DNA of 64,000 nt from Plantago ovata (taxonomy: Eukaryota > Streptophyta > Magnoliopsida > Lamiales > Plantaginaceae), in assembly GCA_028274465.1 (NCBI GenBank), contig CM051458.1, positions 36,370,744 to 36,434,743 on the forward strand, written 5' to 3'. Positions 46,647 to 57,712 of the stretch are shown one piece after another (position 1 is the first letter of the stretch; the number at the start of each line of letters is the position of its first letter). Under the pieces are notes generated by a model. That model did not search any database. It was not told the DNA's origin and saw nothing but the letters and a program-made list of their open reading frames with translations. The position numbers and the translations under genes were made by a program.

Positions 46647-47845
46647 TGATGAACGTGTATTTTACACTTTCATTTGAGTCTTTTTCACCTATTTTAGCTA
46701 TCCTCTCTGTTAATTTAGCTATATTTTAGTGCATTTTATTAGAATAGTGTCACATTTCCCTTTAGTTTGTATTTTACAGGTTTTGGGTGAAAAACGAGGT
46801 TTTTCGGGCAATTATATTGAAGTAGACAAGGAATTGGTGTTCCGAAGGCCTATTTGGAGTATCCAGAAGATTCCGGATAGGATTTGAAGTCTAGGGTCGA
46901 GTCTGAAGGCTAAAAGGTCACTAGAAGGCAAAAACCGAGTCCGAAAAGGAGAAGAAATCCAAAAATGTGTTGAAAACGCGTAAAAGGCCGAAAAAACCTC
47001 CCGGGCGAGTCGCCCGGGACGTGGGGCGAATCGCCCCACACCAGGCGAATCGCCCGGTGTGTGGGGCCCTTCGCCCCACACCTGCCGAAACACTATATAT
47101 AGTTGCTCAGTTTTCTCCGTTTTTCATACTTTTCCAAACCTTTTCTCTCACCTTTCTCAGTAGTTTTAGGTAGGAATTCTCCAGAGCCTGTTCTGGGGGT
47201 TCTTAGCTTAGGAGATATTTTTTCTTAGCAATTTGGAGCTTGTAAGATCGCGATTCTTCGGAGATTGACAACCTTCGGTAACATTGTATCTTACAGTTTT
47301 TCTATTTATATTTATATATCTTTCATCATGTTTTCATTCGTTCGTGCTATGATTTCTGTTGATTGCATGACATCTATGAGTAGCTAAACTTCTCGTTGGT
47401 GATAGTATGTGATTTCTTAGCGAAGGGTTAATAATTATGCTAATGGCTATATCGCGCATTATACTATGAGTTATTGCTTTATTTCTTTGATCTATCTAAA
47501 ACCTCTATCTTCGTAGTGTTGAATAATTACGGAACACAAATGGACAATTCATTGATCAAAGATCTCCATGCAAGACCGAGGAATTTATGCATGATTATTA
47601 ACCTGCTATGCTTTGAATGACCATACTATCACCAATATCCATTATTTGTTAAGAAAAACCTTTGCTAATACGTCTGTTGATTTTATATTCTTAAGTTAGT
47701 TAGATAAAGCTAGTTATAGCCCTTAGAGATCGACACTCGAGGTTATTCTACTGCTACACTACGGTTTTCGTTGTAGTTGTGAATTGCCTTTGGCTAAATA
47801 CAAATTTATTTGATTAATTGGAACCCGACAATTCCATGTTCATCA
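46647..47845 (+). repeat. 5' LTR of N2
   Basis: 1199 bp. Four GC-rich hairpins (47000-47081) end 12 bases before TATATATAG (47094-47102). A leader follows, ending TTCATCA. The 1.3 kb LTRs of N1 are longer mainly in the part after the TATA box. Confidence 0.93.
47000..47102. promoter_or_regulatory. Hairpin array and TATA box of the Athila-like LTR
   Basis: Hairpins: CCCGGGCGAGTCGCCCGGG (47000-47018), GTGGGGCGAATCGCCCCAC (47021-47039), a CACC...GGTG stem around GGCGAATCGCC (47038-47059) and a nine-base-pair GTGTGGGGC/GCCCCACAC stem (47059-47081). TATATATAG is at 47094-47102. The arrangement recurs in all LTRs of the family here. Confidence 0.75.
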
Positions 47846-47848
47846 AAT

Positions 47849-47866
47849 TGGCGCCGTTGCCGGGGA
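47849..47866 (+). promoter_or_regulatory. Primer binding site of N2
   Basis: TGGCGCCGTTGCCGGGGA three bases after the 5' LTR, as in N1. Confidence 0.9.
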
Positions 47867-48174
47867 CTATACTCCTTTTTTCTGTTTAGCTTATTTATAT
47901 TTTCAGCATTCAGTTCCCTACAGAAGAACATGCTCTGGGGGTTTGCTCTCAGGAAATCTCACTTTCTTACCCTATTTCTTCCCCCCTATCTTTTTCAGAA
48001 AATTCATCTAATCTGATCTCGGTTACCTTACGTGCTTGCGCTCTCGTAGTTCTTGATTACATTGTGTTTGTTTGCATTCTTTGTGTTATTCTTTGCAAAT
48101 TTTTGTTTTTCTTCCGTGGACTCTGCTCCTTGGTTTCTTGTTTCCTCGTGTATAGAAACTAGTCATACGAAAGG
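47867..48174 (+). other. Leader of N2
   Basis: About 300 bases, T-rich and pyrimidine-rich, between primer site and gag-like start. No gene is seen; short frames here lack protein features. Confidence 0.6.
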
Positions 48175-48957
48175 ATGAGCCAACCTCCGTTGCCCCTGTA
48201 TGTGATGCCTCGAGGGCCTTGCATAACATTGGATGACGATTGCAGGAATTATGACTTTGATCCTTCGTACTACTCCATTCTCTCCACGTTTTCAATGGGT
48301 GATGATCCAAGAGGGTTCTTAGACACGTACGAGGAAGGAGTGTTGAGGATACCTCGTGAGAATGAGGAGGGGGTTATTTTATCACATGAGCAACTTTGTA
48401 TGAGAGGATTTATGGGAGCCTTGAAAGGGTACGCTCGGAGATGGCTCAGAATCCCATCGGAACAATCGTTGCGCACTTGGGGTGAAGTAACCAGCAAGTT
48501 TCTGGAACATTGGAATAGGGACTCACCTCCCGGGTCAGGGGCATGGACGTCTCGCTTCAGTAGTCAGCCACCAGAAATCGACATCGCCGTTGGAGAGGAA
48601 TGTGGAAAAGAATCCATTGATGAAGTCTCCTCAGTGCTTAGCTTGGATTCCACGTCCTTACTTGCGGATGTCGAGGTTGTTGGTCAAGAGGAAGTCGTGG
48701 AGGAGGTGACAACTGAATCCGTTGCTTCAGTTGAGTTAGAAGGTGATGGCGTGAGTTGTGTTGAGGTCGAGGAGCCAATCCCTGAATATTTGGTATCTTT
48801 GAATCAATTGCGGCAGATACTCTTGATCTTGACTCCTACGTTCTGGTCCATGCACCCACCTATGAGTCCCAAAGGAGTTTTGATCCTCTTTACTCTTTTT
48901 ATTTTCCATCTGATTCCCTTAGTTATTTTTAGATTTTGTTTTTCTTGGTTTTGTTAA
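48175..48957 (+). CDS. N2 gag-like protein, 260 codons
   Basis: The ATG at 48175 opens a frame of 260 codons without interruption. Residues ~20-125 resemble a Retrotrans_gag domain (FSMGDDPRGFLDTYEEGV, MGALKGYARRWLRIPSE, LRTWGEVTSKFLEHWNR). The domain then stops, and a Glu/Val-rich acidic region (EEVVEEVTTESVASVELEG) follows, ending in a hydrophobic, Phe-rich tail that looks like read-through of non-coding DNA. There is no zinc knuckle or protease. It is only distantly similar to the N1 gag although the LTRs match closely. It could be an expressed short gag or a relic; no frameshift argues for relatively recent origin. Confidence 0.55.
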   Translation: MSQPPLPLYVMPRGPCITLDDDCRNYDFDPSYYSILSTFSMGDDPRGFLDTYEEGVLRIPRENEEGVILSHEQLCMRGFMGALKGYARRWLRIPSEQSLRTWGEVTSKFLEHWNRDSPPGSGAWTSRFSSQPPEIDIAVGEECGKESIDEVSSVLSLDSTSLLADVEVVGQEEVVEEVTTESVASVELEGDGVSCVEVEEPIPEYLVSLNQLRQILLILTPTFWSMHPPMSPKGVLILFTLFIFHLIPLVIFRFCFSWFC

Positions 48958-50696
48958 TTTTAGTTTTCAGGGAATCGTGGACTTGCTTGAGTAGATACGG
49001 AGAGGAGCCAAGGATGGTTCCCAAGATGCGAGGAGTAATGGAACGGATGCACAAGATTCGTTTCCATTTGATAATGGATAACATTAGTGGTAATGATCCC
49101 ATGTATGACATGTGGAGGGACTATTATGGGGATTTCAATCCCGATAATTAGTCTTTTCACATGTCCGCTCTCAGCCGACCGAGGCCAAACCGTTTGGTAA
49201 CATCTAGTATCACTTTTTATTTACTCATTCTCTTTTGCTAGGGACTAGCTTAAGTTTCATGAGGGGGATGGGATGTGAACCATGATGTTAAGTATTGTTT
49301 GGCTTGTGATGTTGAGTATGGTATCTTGTTTTTGTTTGCATTTGCACGTTTACCGCTTTCTTAGTATTTAGTTGCATACACTACATTTATCCTAGGATAG
49401 TCTTGCATGTTTTATGTGGAGTTTATTGCCAAATTTTTTGAACTTTTTATTGGGTAGATTAATTAATTATGACATTAATCGTATGCTTCATCTCTATGAA
49501 TTTGTTTGAGGTTTTTCTCGCTTGGCTTGTCACAATTATGTATTGCACTTAGTTAAGCTTGGTAGTCTCGACATCATTTAGTGGTGTTTTCTCTACTGCG
49601 GTTCACGAAGGCCTTTATAATAGGATGATGCATGTTAGGATCTTATGGTTGTTTTCCGGAGTAATTATGTACCTAAGAGGCAACAAGTCTTCACCTTGCT
49701 TTGAGATTGCTAGATGCCTAGGAAGGAGGTAGTGTGAGATTGTGTGAACCTTTGTTTGCAACCTATTCTTTCGAATAGGTTTGGGGAGGGGGTTACACTT
49801 TCATTAGACTTGTTTTTCATTTTTTAGTGTGTGTTGTGAGTTTATTTTCCTTTTTCGTAAAGTTTGTACTCCAACCTATTCTTTCGAATATTCTTTCGAA
49901 TAGGTTTGGGGAGGTCGTTTGTGTGTCATTTTTGTTTCTTTTTCGTTGTGCTACTGCTGGCTAAAAAAAAATCGAAAAAAAAGAGAAAAAGAAAAATTCC
50001 AGAAAAAAAGAAAAAAACTGGAAAAGAAAAAAAAAAGAAAGAAAAGAAAAGACCCCAAAAAAGCAAAGAAGGGTCCAAAAAAGAAGCCGAAAAGCAGTTT
50101 AGCAAAGTGTTGTGTCTCATTTTCCAATTCTTGTAATGTTCGTAATCGTATTGTAATTTTCTATCTTTTCTTTTCATTTAAGTGTCATCTGTTCTAGACC
50201 ACCCTCGTCCTGCCATTCAGGAAATGGTGAATAGCTTAAGGCTTTGCTTGAGAGATGGGTAGAATAGGGGAGTGTTATCTTTTTTAGGGAACCCTCCTTC
50301 GTTTGATGAGAGCCAGTATTGGTTCGACCTCTTTGAGGAAAAGTCTTAACTTGGTGAACAGTAGTAAGTCCTCAGTTTCATAGGCATGGGACAACCATTC
50401 GTATTCTAACATGTTTCATTACGTCGTCACTGACTAGGTCCAGGTAGAGAATGTTACGAGAGGCTATCTTGTCTTGACATAAGTGCTTATGTGAATGTGT
50501 ATGAGTCATTCGAGGCATTCTTCAACCTATATTCATGTTATGATTTGTATGGTTTTTGTTCATATGTTTTTTGATAGATTCAATAGATTAGTTCATTTCA
50601 TTTGGCATGAGACCCCATTTTTTTGTGTTGCATTGTTTTTGCATTAGAGGCTAGCTTAGTTGCTTGAGGACAAGCAAAGGTTCGGTTTGGGGAGTT
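48958..50696 (+). other. N2 3' region with a tail of the second gene
   Basis: The frame at 48936-49151 ends DMWRDYYGDFNPDN, the same tail as the N1 second gene, so N2 kept only its 3' end (about 49000-49151). Downstream are GAATGAGTAA-like inverted matches to N1, two AACCTATTCTTTCGAATAGGT hairpins with TGGGGAGG tracts (about 49769 and 49875), an A-rich Lys-coding tract (49960-50060) and the polypurine tract GGTTTGGGGAGTT before the 3' LTR. Confidence 0.65.
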
Positions 50697-51886
50697 TGAT
50701 GAACGTGTATTTTACACTTTCATTTGAGTCTTTTTCACCTATTTTAGCTATCCTCTATGTTAATTTAGCTATATTTTAGTGCATTTTATTAGTAGAGTGT
50801 CACGTTTCCCTTTAGTTTGTATTTTACAGATTTTGGGTGAAAAACGAGGTTTTCCGGGCAATTATATTGAAGTAGACAAGGAATTGGTGTTCCGAAGGCC
50901 TATTTGGAGTATCAAGAAGATTCCGGATAGGATTTGAAGTCTAGGGGTCGAGTCTGAAGGCTAAAAGGTCACTAGAAGGCAAAAACCGAGTCCGAAAAGG
51001 AGAAGAGATCCAAAAACGCGTAAAAGGCCGAAAAAACCTCCCGGGCGAGTCGCCCGGGACGTGGGGTGAATCGCCCCACACCAGTCGAATCTCCCGGTGT
51101 GTGGGGCCCTTCTCCCCACACCTGCCGAAACACTATATATAGTTGCTCAGTTTTCACCATTTTTCATACTTTTCTAGACCTTTTCTCTCACCTTTCTTAG
51201 TAGTTTTAGGTAGGAATTCTCCAGAGCCTGTTCTGGGGGTTCTTAGCTTAGGAGATACTTTTTCTTAGCAATTTGGAGCTTGTAAGATCGCGATTCTTCG
51301 GAGATTGACAACCTTCGGTAACATTGTATCTTACAGTTTTTCTATTTATATTTATATATCTTTTATCATGTTTTCATTCATTCGTGGTATGATTTCTGTT
51401 GATTGCATGACATCTGTGAGTAGCTAAACTTCTCGTTGGTGATAGTATGTGATTTCTTAGCGAAGGGTTAATAATTATGCTAATGGCTATATCGCGCATT
51501 ATACTCTGAGTTATTGCTTTATTTCTTTGATCTATCTAAAACCTCTATCTTCGTAGTGTTGAATAATTACGGAACACAATTGGACAATTCATTGATCAAA
51601 GATCTCCATGCAAGACCGAGGAATTTATGCATGATTATTAACCTTCTATGCTTTGAATGACCATACTATCACCAATCTCCATTATCTGTTAAGAAAAACC
51701 TTTGCTAAGACGTCTGTTGATTTTATATTCTTAAGTTAGATTAGATAAAGCTAGTTATAGTCCTTAGAGATCGACACTCGAGGTTATTCTACTGCTACAC
51801 TACGGTTTTCGTTGTAGTTGTGAATTGCCTTTGGATAAATACAAATTTATTTGATTAATTGGAACCCGACAATTCCACGTTCATCA
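50697..51886 (+). repeat. 3' LTR of N2
   Basis: 1190 bp, nearly identical to the 5' LTR. Several G-to-T or C-to-T changes hit the hairpin array (51039-51122). Confidence 0.93.
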
Positions 51887-52184
51887 ATAGGTTGTTCATC
51901 CGTGGATACCAAGGTTGAGGTTCTAGGAGCTGGAAACTACCTTTATTGTCTTGCAGATAATGAAAGTATTGCATATATCTTCGACTTCGACGAAGGAGAA
52001 GATTCACCGGATTATTACGAAGACTTGGAAGCTATGTTTGCTTTTGGAGTATTGTAAGTCTTCTAATTGATGTGTTTAAATATATACGACATATACATAA
52101 TCAATTAACCTGCATGTTAAGAAATTTTTTGAAATTCCGCTGCGTACCCTTGGGGTAACTCTGACCGTATTTTCTTACAATGTT

Positions 52185-52369
52185 CTTATAAAAAAAAGGC
52201 ATACTTCCTCCGTCCAATAATAAAACGTAACACTTGATTTTGTTGACTTTTCGATGGTCAATTGACCTTAAATTATTCTTCAATCATACGATAAAAATAA
52301 CTAAAAATATCATATTATGAAACTAGAATGTTTATATGAAGCACTTGACAATATATTCAACTGATGAAG
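52185..52369. other. Host segment between copia LTR and el3
   Basis: Continues the duplicated host segment: it matches 19345-19530 (TTCCTCCGTCCAATAATAAA, then TGATGAAGA). Similarity stops at 52369, where el3 begins. No gene. Confidence 0.75.
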
Positions 52370-52978
52370 AGTTAGGAAACTTGTAATTTTGATGAGCAAT
52401 TAACCATGCTAAATTAAGGAAAGTCCGATAACTAGTACTCTTAAAGGTCCATAGGAATTTAGAATTTTAAGGACATTGTAAAAGAGGATCGTTTGCTGAA
52501 AGACTTAGTGTAGGTACTAGATAGGTTCTTTCGTTTGCTGATGATGTACTTTGTTTTTACAAACGAACTATTGAAGACCTAGAACTACTCAGAAAGTTGA
52601 AGATTTGAAGACTGAAGACTTAGAAGAATTTTGAGAAAGGTATCTACAAAGGCACATGTTGCTTCAGAAAGTTAGAATTTCAGCAACAGCTTGCATAAGT
52701 GAAAATCTATATGACAGAGTAGGTTGTGATTGCTGAAACTGAGACTGACCACTTGCTGACAACATGTGTGACCTCCTTGCTGAAGAGTACTTGCATTTTG
52801 GCTCCAACGTTCACATTTGAATATGATTCAAGTGAACATTAAATGCAAAGTAGGCACGCGAAGAACATGAAGACAAGAAGACAAATGAAGGACGCTGCTG
52901 AAAGTACAAAAGCAAGATAGTGACATCTTAAGGTATAAAGCCTTAGAATTTGAAATTCAAACGGCTCCCTTGAGACAC

Positions 52979-52987
52979 TATAAATAG
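52979..52987 (+). promoter_or_regulatory. TATA box of the el3 LTR
   Basis: TATAAATAG in the context GACACTATAAATAGAGG, a strong plant TATA box. Confidence 0.75.
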
Positions 52988-53704
52988 AGGTCATCAGGCA
53001 AGAGTAGAAGGTGTGTCAACAACGTGATCAAACTCTCACTTGTGCTTTAAACACTCAAATCCTTCTATACTCTTTACTACCTATTGATCCGTTCCAAGAC
53101 TTAAGCTTGAAACAAAAGCTACTTGTGAAGAAGTAGAACATTCACGGCTAAGAAATTAGTTAAGTGTTCTTTCTTTGGAACAAGACCAAGTCTCGACACC
53201 AGAAACAATCAAACTTGCTTACTGCAAAGTATTACAAGTTGTGTTTCTTTAGATTGTTATAGCTGAAAAGTTATACGCAAGTCATCTCATCCCAAACCTC
53301 TCTAACTGATAAACACCCTTTTCAAGCGTGAAATTCAGGGGGAATTAGTCAAGCATAGTGTTGCTGATTATAAATCCCAAGTTTGGTGGAGAACAAGGTT
53401 ACAGTTCTCTATTTAGGTTGGAAACGAAGCGAGTGTGCTTTGGTTTCTGAGAATCATTAGTGATAGGATTTGTAAGGAACCTCATATCTTATTATAGTGA
53501 ATTCAGTCCTAGAAAAGACAAAGTGGATTAGTTGAGAGATTACGCCACTCTCAGATACCACTATAAAAGTGTTTGTGTGATTTACTTTACTGCACTTAGT
53601 TTTCAGCAAGTTACATTTCTCATACACTGTCACTCTGCTCACTTTCTGAAACTAGCTCTCTGAGAAAAGCACTTATTGTAAAAGACTTCCGCACTCTGTT
53701 TTTA

Positions 53705-53808
53705 AGTACCAGCAAACTCATTACTGAAAAGTAATAACTACTTGCTAAGAAAGTTAAGTACCAGCAAGCTCATTACTGAAAAGTAATAAGCACTTGTTGA
53801 GAAAGTTT
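53705..53808. repeat. Tandem 52-bp duplication near the el3 LTR end
   Basis: Two units start AAGTACCAGCAA and end GAAAGTT; each contains CATTACTGAAAAGTAATAA, itself a partial inverted repeat (TTACT/AGTAA). Confidence 0.85.
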
Positions 53809-53884
53809 TAAACGACGAAAATTTTGAAAAGACTATTCACCCCCCCCCCTCTAGTCTTTCTTGTTGTTTAAAGGGACCAACAAG

Positions 53885-53896
53885 TGGTATCAGAGC
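53885..53896 (+). promoter_or_regulatory. Primer binding site of el3
   Basis: TGGTATCAGAGC two bases after the LTR end, canonical for copia elements. Confidence 0.92.
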
Positions 53897-53993
53897 TGGA
53901 GTTCTTTAACCTTCAGCACTGAACCTAGATCCCCTTAGGTGCTTTCCGTAAATCACTTTCACTTGATCAGTTTGGTAGTGATTTGCTGAGAGG

Positions 53994-56080
53994 ATGTTGC
54001 TAGGAGACGCTCCCTTACGGAAGCTGGAAAACTATGAAAAATGACGAAACAACATGATGCTACATCTTGAGGCCATTAGTGATGACATGGTTACTGTCAT
54101 AAATGATGGACCAATCAAGATCACTAAAATTGAGAGAAGCTTTCCTCACAAAACCACAGAGGCTGGAAAGGAAACTATCTTAGGTGAACCAGTCGATACT
54201 TTCGTTCCAAAACCAAGAGAGGAATGGACTTCCGACGAAGCCAAAAGATTTCGTCTTGATGGCCAAGCAAGAAACATCATTATTCGATCTACTCCAGATA
54301 CTATACAGTGCAAACTGTGGGGTGCCAAAACTGCTAAGGAAGCTTGGAAAATGGTTCAAGACCTTTGTGCTGGATCTGACAAAACCAAGGAAAATAAACT
54401 CGAAGTGCTAAAGTTGAAGTTTCAAAACTTCAAACAAGGTGCAAATGAGTCACTCGAAGACTTGGATTTCAGATTCACAACTCTAGTGAGTGAGATGGCT
54501 ACCTTAGGAGTTGGAAACTTCTATTCAGAGTCTGAAAAGGTGAAAACCATTATTAGAAGTTTGAATCAAGAATGGATCCATACTCAGAATTTCTACTATA
54601 ATCAAGGAATGCCAAATATCACTCCAACCGAGTTGTTCTCTCATCTTGCTACTGTCAACTATGAGACAAAGCAAAGAGAAAATGTGTTTGCTGAAAACTC
54701 GCAAAACATTGCTCTTGCTGCTAAGCCGTCATCTTCTGAAAAGAAGAATGATAAAGAGCGTGCTGATGAAAACGCTCTTGTAGTTAGAAACATGAATAAA
54801 TTCATCAGTAAGGAACTTGAAAGCCGTCATCGATGCTCTTTGCATTGAAACAAACTCTGAAGACAGTGAGGTAGAGAGTTCAGACACTGAAGAAGAAGAA
54901 GCCACTCTTGACGTAGAGATTGGCAAGGAAGTTTGTGGAATAGCTATGGAAGCTTATCCATATGTGTCAAACTACGAGTTCTGCCTCATGGCCGGTCAGG
55001 TAAACTTTCCTACCTCTGACTCTGATTTAGAAAGTGAAGATGACATTGACCTTGATAGAATTCAAGGAGAAATCGAAAGATTTGAGAAAACTCTGAGCAA
55101 ACAGCAAGAGAAACTACAGAATGTTGAACTTTTGACTAAGCAAACTACTGAAAAGTATGTCTTGCTTAGTGTTGAGTCAGAAAAGAAGGATGCTGAAATA
55201 TTGCATCTCAAGAAGTTAATTGCTGAAGCTACAGAAAAAAATGCTCAAATGGCAATAGAATTGGAAGAGTATCAGTCCTCATTCTAAAGTTACTTGCTGA
55301 AATACAAGAAAAGAAAAAGATGAAAGTCAATTTCAAATCTTATGCGGATGCTAGTAACACGCTGACTGAACTAAATTCTTATCTGAGAGATCCATCTCAG
55401 AAAGAAGGTTTGGGTGCCACGTATGAAGGTGATGATGTAGTATTCTTGAGTAATGACAAATCACCAATCACCTTTGTTCATGCTACTGATAGTGGTGAAC
55501 TAGAACTCTATCAATTTGGTCAATCTAAGGTTGCTGAAATAAGCAATCAAGTACCTACGACCGAAAAGCCCACTGTTGCTACTCAAAGTAACAAGACTTT
55601 AAAAGGAAAACAGGTTGCTGAAAAGCAAACTGTTCAGAAAAAGGATGCTGTAAAGTATTCCGCCAAACAAGTTGCTGAAAAGCAAGTTGTTAAGACTAAA
55701 GGAAAGATTACTAAAAGTAATCAGAAGACCTTTGCTGACAAACCTGAATCAAGTAAGGTTGTTGAAACAAAAGCTCAGCATACTCCGAAAAGTGGACTTG
55801 GATTCAAAATCAACCTTTTCATGAGTATAAGCAAAGTCAGCAAAGATACTTCAAAGAGTTGAACAAAACAAAGCCTAAGAGTACTGACAATACTCAAAAT
55901 GCTAGGACTAGAAGGAACCTTTCTAGAAAAGAACTTACTAAAAAGTATGTTCAGCAAAAGGGTCAACCAAGCAAGACACCACATGTGAAAGTGAACTTGA
56001 TTAACAATGATCAAAAGTCTTTCGGTTCTAAACCCTCTAGTTCCTCAGCAAGTAGAAAACAAGTCAAGATTGAAAAACTC
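53994..56080 (+). pseudogene. el3 gag, broken, zinc knuckle missing
   Basis: Likely start at ATG 53994, with TGA at 54042-54044 where copia gag proteins usually have Trp after NYxxW. From 54054 the UBN2-type gag domain is open (MMLHLEAISDDM, KTAKEAWKMVQDLCAGSD, ENKLEVLKLKFQNFKQG). A frameshift near 54820 leads to an acidic region (SEDSEVESSDTEEEEA) and a coiled coil (RIQGEIERFEKTLSKQQEKL to about 55287). Another shift follows near 55290, then a Lys/Gln-rich, Ala-Glu repeat region to 55862, and another shift near 55860. The CCHC zinc knuckle expected between the gag domain and the acidic region is absent, which suggests a deletion near 54820. Confidence 0.82.
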
Positions 56081-57712
56081 AAGACTTGGGTTTCCACTGG
56101 ACGTTTTCTTGAACAATGGACATCCAATATTGGATAATTAACTTGTTTTCTCTTTGACAGTGGTTGTGGAAAGCACATGACGGGCAATAAGAAAAACCTT
56201 ATAAACTATAGACGATGGTCTAAAGGTCCAACAATAAGGTTTGCTGGTGGATGCTTTGGTTCTACTAAAGGTTATGGTGACGTGAAGTTAGGATGCATTA
56301 CCATTTCGAAAGTTCTTTATGTCAAAAATCTTAAGTTTAACCTTTTCAGCATGAGTCAATTTGCTGACAAAGGTTACTTCATCAAAATCAAAAGTGATTA
56401 ATGTAAACTTATTGACTTTGAGACAAAAAAGGTTATCATGGTTGCTAGAAGATCAGGAAGTCTCTATACCATAGATTGGTCTTTAGTAATTGTTGAAAAA
56501 TGCCTTATCTCAGATCATGATTGCCTTGCTGAAAAAGCTTGGTTATGGCATAAACGAACAAGTCACCTAAACTTCAAGACGCTGAATAAGTTGTCTAAAA
56601 AGGCACTTGTAGTTGGATTACCTAAGGTTACTTTTAAGAAGGATGGTGTTTGTACTGTATGTCAGCAAGGAAAGCAAACCAAAACTTCTTTCAAGAACAA
56701 GGCAGTACCGTCAACTACAAAACCTTTACAACTCTTGCACATGGACTTGTTTGAATCTTCTTCAACAAGCTATGCTGGCAAGAAGTATGGTCTAGTGGTG
56801 GTAGATCACTATTCAAGATTCACCTGGGTAGTGTTTATCAAACACAAGTCTGAAACAAGGACTGAAATACCTAACTTGCTGAACAAGCTCGAAGTCATGA
56901 AAAATGACAAGGTAAAAGTCATAAGAACAGACCATGGTATTGAGTTTGTAAACCAATACATAACTGAGTATTGCATTTCCAAAGGCATACAACATCAGTT
57001 ATCCTCAGTAAGGACACCTCAACAAAATGGTGCTGCTGAAAGGAAGAATCATACCCTTAAGGAAGCAGCTAGAACAATGCTTGCTGACACTGAAATAAGT
57101 GAAGCTTATTGGGTTGAAGCGATTAATACCGCCTGCTATACTCAAAATAGATGCTTGATAACTAAGGAATACAACAAAACTCCCTATGAGTTATTTGTTG
57201 GAAGACCTCCTAACATCACTCATCTAAAAGTATTTGGTTGCAAATGTTTTGTTCTTAACAATGGTAGAAAATACTTAAGAACATTTCAACCAAAGGCAGA
57301 TGAAGCGATATTTCTTGGCTACTCCATGCATAGCAAAGCTTATAGAGTTTACAACAAAAAGGCACAAAAGATCGAAGAATCAGTGCATGTTGTATTCTAT
57401 GAAAAATCACAAGGAGTCCCTGCTGAAGAAGAGATATCAGAATGTATTACTCATACACGAGCAAAGAACTGAATCCAATGCTAGAAATGTCAAATCAATT
57501 GAACTTAATGATGATTCTGACAATGACACTCCTACTCCAAGTCATGACAAGATAAATGTAGTTCATGATAAAGAATTTCCGGCTAAGGACGCAGTTGCTG
57601 AAACCACGCAACTTCTTGTGTCTGCTGACGAGTTACCTCAAACCGACGATGTTGAACAAGCAGTTGCTGATGAACCAATTTCAGCAGAGACACAACAAGA
57701 TACCAGTAGTAC
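56081..57712 (+). pseudogene. el3 protease and integrase
   Basis: The retropepsin motif DSGCGKHMTG has its Asp at 56156-56158. A TAA at 56135-56137 precedes it. The protease end (SKVLYVKNLKFNLFSMSQ) meets a nonsense TAA at 56399-56401, where a Gln codon is likely, and the frame continues in phase into integrase (open from 56438). The zinc-binding H38, H43, C72, C75 and catalytic D103 (LHMDLFE), D165 (RTDHGIEF) and E201 (PQQNGAAERKNHTL) are all present. After VFGCKCFVLN and EAIFLGYSMHSKAYRVYN a frameshift near 57460 occurs. The linker then runs to the solo LTR at 57713. Confidence 0.9.

Larger units (their letters stand above)
46647..51886 (+). mobile_element. N2: non-autonomous Athila-like element
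   Basis: 5.24 kb with ATAGG duplications (46642-46646 and 51887-51891). LTRs 46647-47845 and 50697-51886 are very similar to each other and of the N1/N3 family. Primer site and polypurine tract (50680-50696) are intact. The interior has one gag-like frame, a tail of the second gene and non-coding DNA; protease, reverse transcriptase and integrase are absent. It sits inside the outer copia LTR. Confidence 0.93.
42749..52179 (+). mobile_element. Outer copia LTR of the el1/el2 family, split by two insertions
   Basis: LTR pieces 42749-43193, 45298-46646 and 51892-52179 form one LTR after removal of a solo LTR (43194-45292) and N2 (46647-51886). The right flank ATGTT (52180-52184) equals the left target duplication of el2 (22810-22814). 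This LTR is therefore the right end of the same original insertion, separated from el2 by the tandem duplication. No internal copia sequence is present in this unit. Confidence 0.88.
52370..53882 (+). repeat. 5' LTR of el3
   Basis: Starts near GTTAGGAAACTTG (the first base pair of the TG consensus appears mutated) and ends ACCAACA before the primer site. TATA box at 52979-52987. A 52-base unit is tandemly repeated at 53705-53808. The left border is uncertain by a few bases. Confidence 0.75.

Noticed and set aside
49864..50197. Lys-rich frames of about 90 codons
   Set aside because: Same low-complexity tract in N2; no protein features.
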